Source: Phycisphaerae bacterium (GTDB lineage: Bacteria > Planctomycetota > Phycisphaerae > UBA1845). From it: a stretch of 5,506 nt of DNA. The notes beneath the pieces are model-generated. The model saw only the letters and a program-made list of their open reading frames with translations. It did no database searches and had not been told where the DNA came from. The translations under genes were made by a program, and so were the position numbers. Below are positions 4,845-5,506 of this stretch, piece by piece (the stretch's first letter is position 1; each line of letters begins with the position of its first letter). Location: contig JANQGB010001043.1 of assembly GCA_028277545.1 (NCBI GenBank), forward strand, positions 1 to 5,506, given 5' to 3'.

Positions 4845-5506
4845 CTACCTGACGTGAACGTCCGCCTTACCGTCCGGCGCGAACGCCTCTGCGGCGTGGC
4901 CGCAGTTGATCGAGATCTCCAGGTAGTCGCTGCTGCCGATCAGCGCCAGCGGCTCACCGGCGGGAACTTCGTGATAGGCTGTTCGCAGCGGGCCGACACA
5001 CTGGCTGCCGACGTACACCTGCGCTGCGTGGGGATGGCGAACCAGTGGCAGCAGATGCTGGCGGGAGATGTTGGTTATCAGGTTGCCAAAGTGGTCAACG
5101 CACAGCACCTTGCCTGCTATGGTTGAGTCGCGCCCTACTGACGGCGTAGCGGCCTCCAATACCTCCAGCCGATCGGTGGGCGGCCCCAGCTTCTGAATCG
5201 GGACACCGCTGGCCAGATGGGCCGCTACCGGGGCCATGACGTCGCGCCCGTGAAAGGTGGCCGACACCGTGCTTAGCATGTACTTGCGATTGTCCACCAC
5301 GTGCATGGCTTCCAGGCGAATCTCGCGGTGAACCATGCTGACCAGGCCGTTGTCCGGGGCGACCACTAACTGCCCGCCGTACTTCCCCGCCAGGATCCGT
5401 CGGCTCGAGCCGACTCCCGGATCGACAACTGCAAGGTGGACCGTGCCGGGCGGATACCAGTTCCACGTCTGGCGAAGGACGAACGCCGCTCGGACTATGT
5501 CCTGCG
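4845..5506 (-). CDS. SAM hydrolase, adenosine-forming (DUF62/SAM hydroxide adenosyltransferase family), 5' end off the window
   Basis: The gene reads leftwards and stops at TAG (4845-4847). The frame is open to the right edge, giving 219 visible residues. A GTG at 5364-5366 is only an internal Val. This family uses water to split S-adenosylmethionine into adenosine and methionine; it is related to SAM-dependent fluorinase and chlorinase. Counting from the first visible residue, it shows VHLAVVDPGVGS (22-33) with Asp28, then Arg35/Arg36, APDNG (49-53), FHGRDVMAP (84-92) with His85, and DHFGNLITNI (137-146). The C-terminal SSDYLEISIN motif is at 191-200. Asp28, an Arg of the SSRR segment and His85 match the Asp-Arg-His triad used to activate water in characterised members. 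Probably about 40-50 N-terminal residues are missing, including the first TTDFG-type motif. The C-terminus is complete. Confidence 0.9.
   Translation of the reverse strand, partial: QDIVRAAFVLRQTWNWYPPGTVHLAVVDPGVGSSRRILAGKYGGQLVVAPDNGLVSMVHREIRLEAMHVVDNRKYMLSTVSATFHGRDVMAPVAAHLASGVPIQKLGPPTDRLEVLEAATPSVGRDSTIAGKVLCVDHFGNLITNISRQHLLPLVRHPHAAQVYVGSQCVGPLRTAYHEVPAGEPLALIGSSDYLEISINCGHAAEAFAPDGKADVHVR

Noticed and set aside
5364..5366. GTG as the start of the SAM hydrolase gene
   Set aside because: The frame continues to the window edge with conserved family sequence (including VVDPGVG), so this GTG is an internal Val.
1..5506. A novel defence, mobile or biosynthetic system
   Set aside because: There are no transposase, integrase, nuclease-effector cassette, CRISPR repeats or biosynthetic cluster. 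The recognisable genes are envelope, central metabolism, DNA repair and SAM turnover.

Overview
This is a GC-rich bacterial window with six protein genes, two of them cut by the window edges. The lineage is probably Planctomycetota, perhaps Phycisphaerae. That placement is an inference: it rests mainly on the remembered architecture of planctomycete prepilin peptidases, which carry a long insertion ending in an ARR...E..LLP-like segment before the GxGD motif. No rRNA, tRNA, CRISPR array or transposon was seen.

Left block (1-1901, + strand). The C-terminal part of a type IV prepilin peptidase overlaps by 4 bp (ATGA) a small LapA-like protein with two membrane helices and a cytoplasmic coiled coil. 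After a 71-bp gap comes an OmpA/MotB-type lipoprotein with a coiled-coil stalk. All three are envelope proteins and probably form one transcription unit, which ends at a strong intrinsic terminator (2003-2031).

Middle block (1902-4025, + strand). A 317-bp intergenic region holds a 16-bp perfect palindrome, the terminator, a candidate sigma-54 (-24/-12) promoter and a leader of about 100 nt with short stems. It leads into a complete isocitrate/isopropylmalate dehydrogenase family enzyme with NADP-type cofactor residues. That gene stands alone and is followed by its own long terminator-like hairpin. Next, behind a very regular 9-bp-arm hairpin, is a small lipoprotein of unknown function with several cysteines.

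Right block (4026-5506). A complete endonuclease V gene (inosine/deaminated-DNA repair, + strand) converges, with a gap of 37 bp, on a SAM hydrolase (adenosine-forming, DUF62 family) on the - strand. The 5' end of the latter lies beyond the right edge, and its reading frame is open to the last base.

Apart from one unrecognised lipoprotein, the gene content is ordinary chromosomal housekeeping and envelope material. I found no convincing novel multi-gene system. The points most worth a second look are the sigma-54-like promoter and leader of the dehydrogenase, that enzyme's unresolved substrate, the hairpin at 3516-3537 and the unknown lipoprotein.
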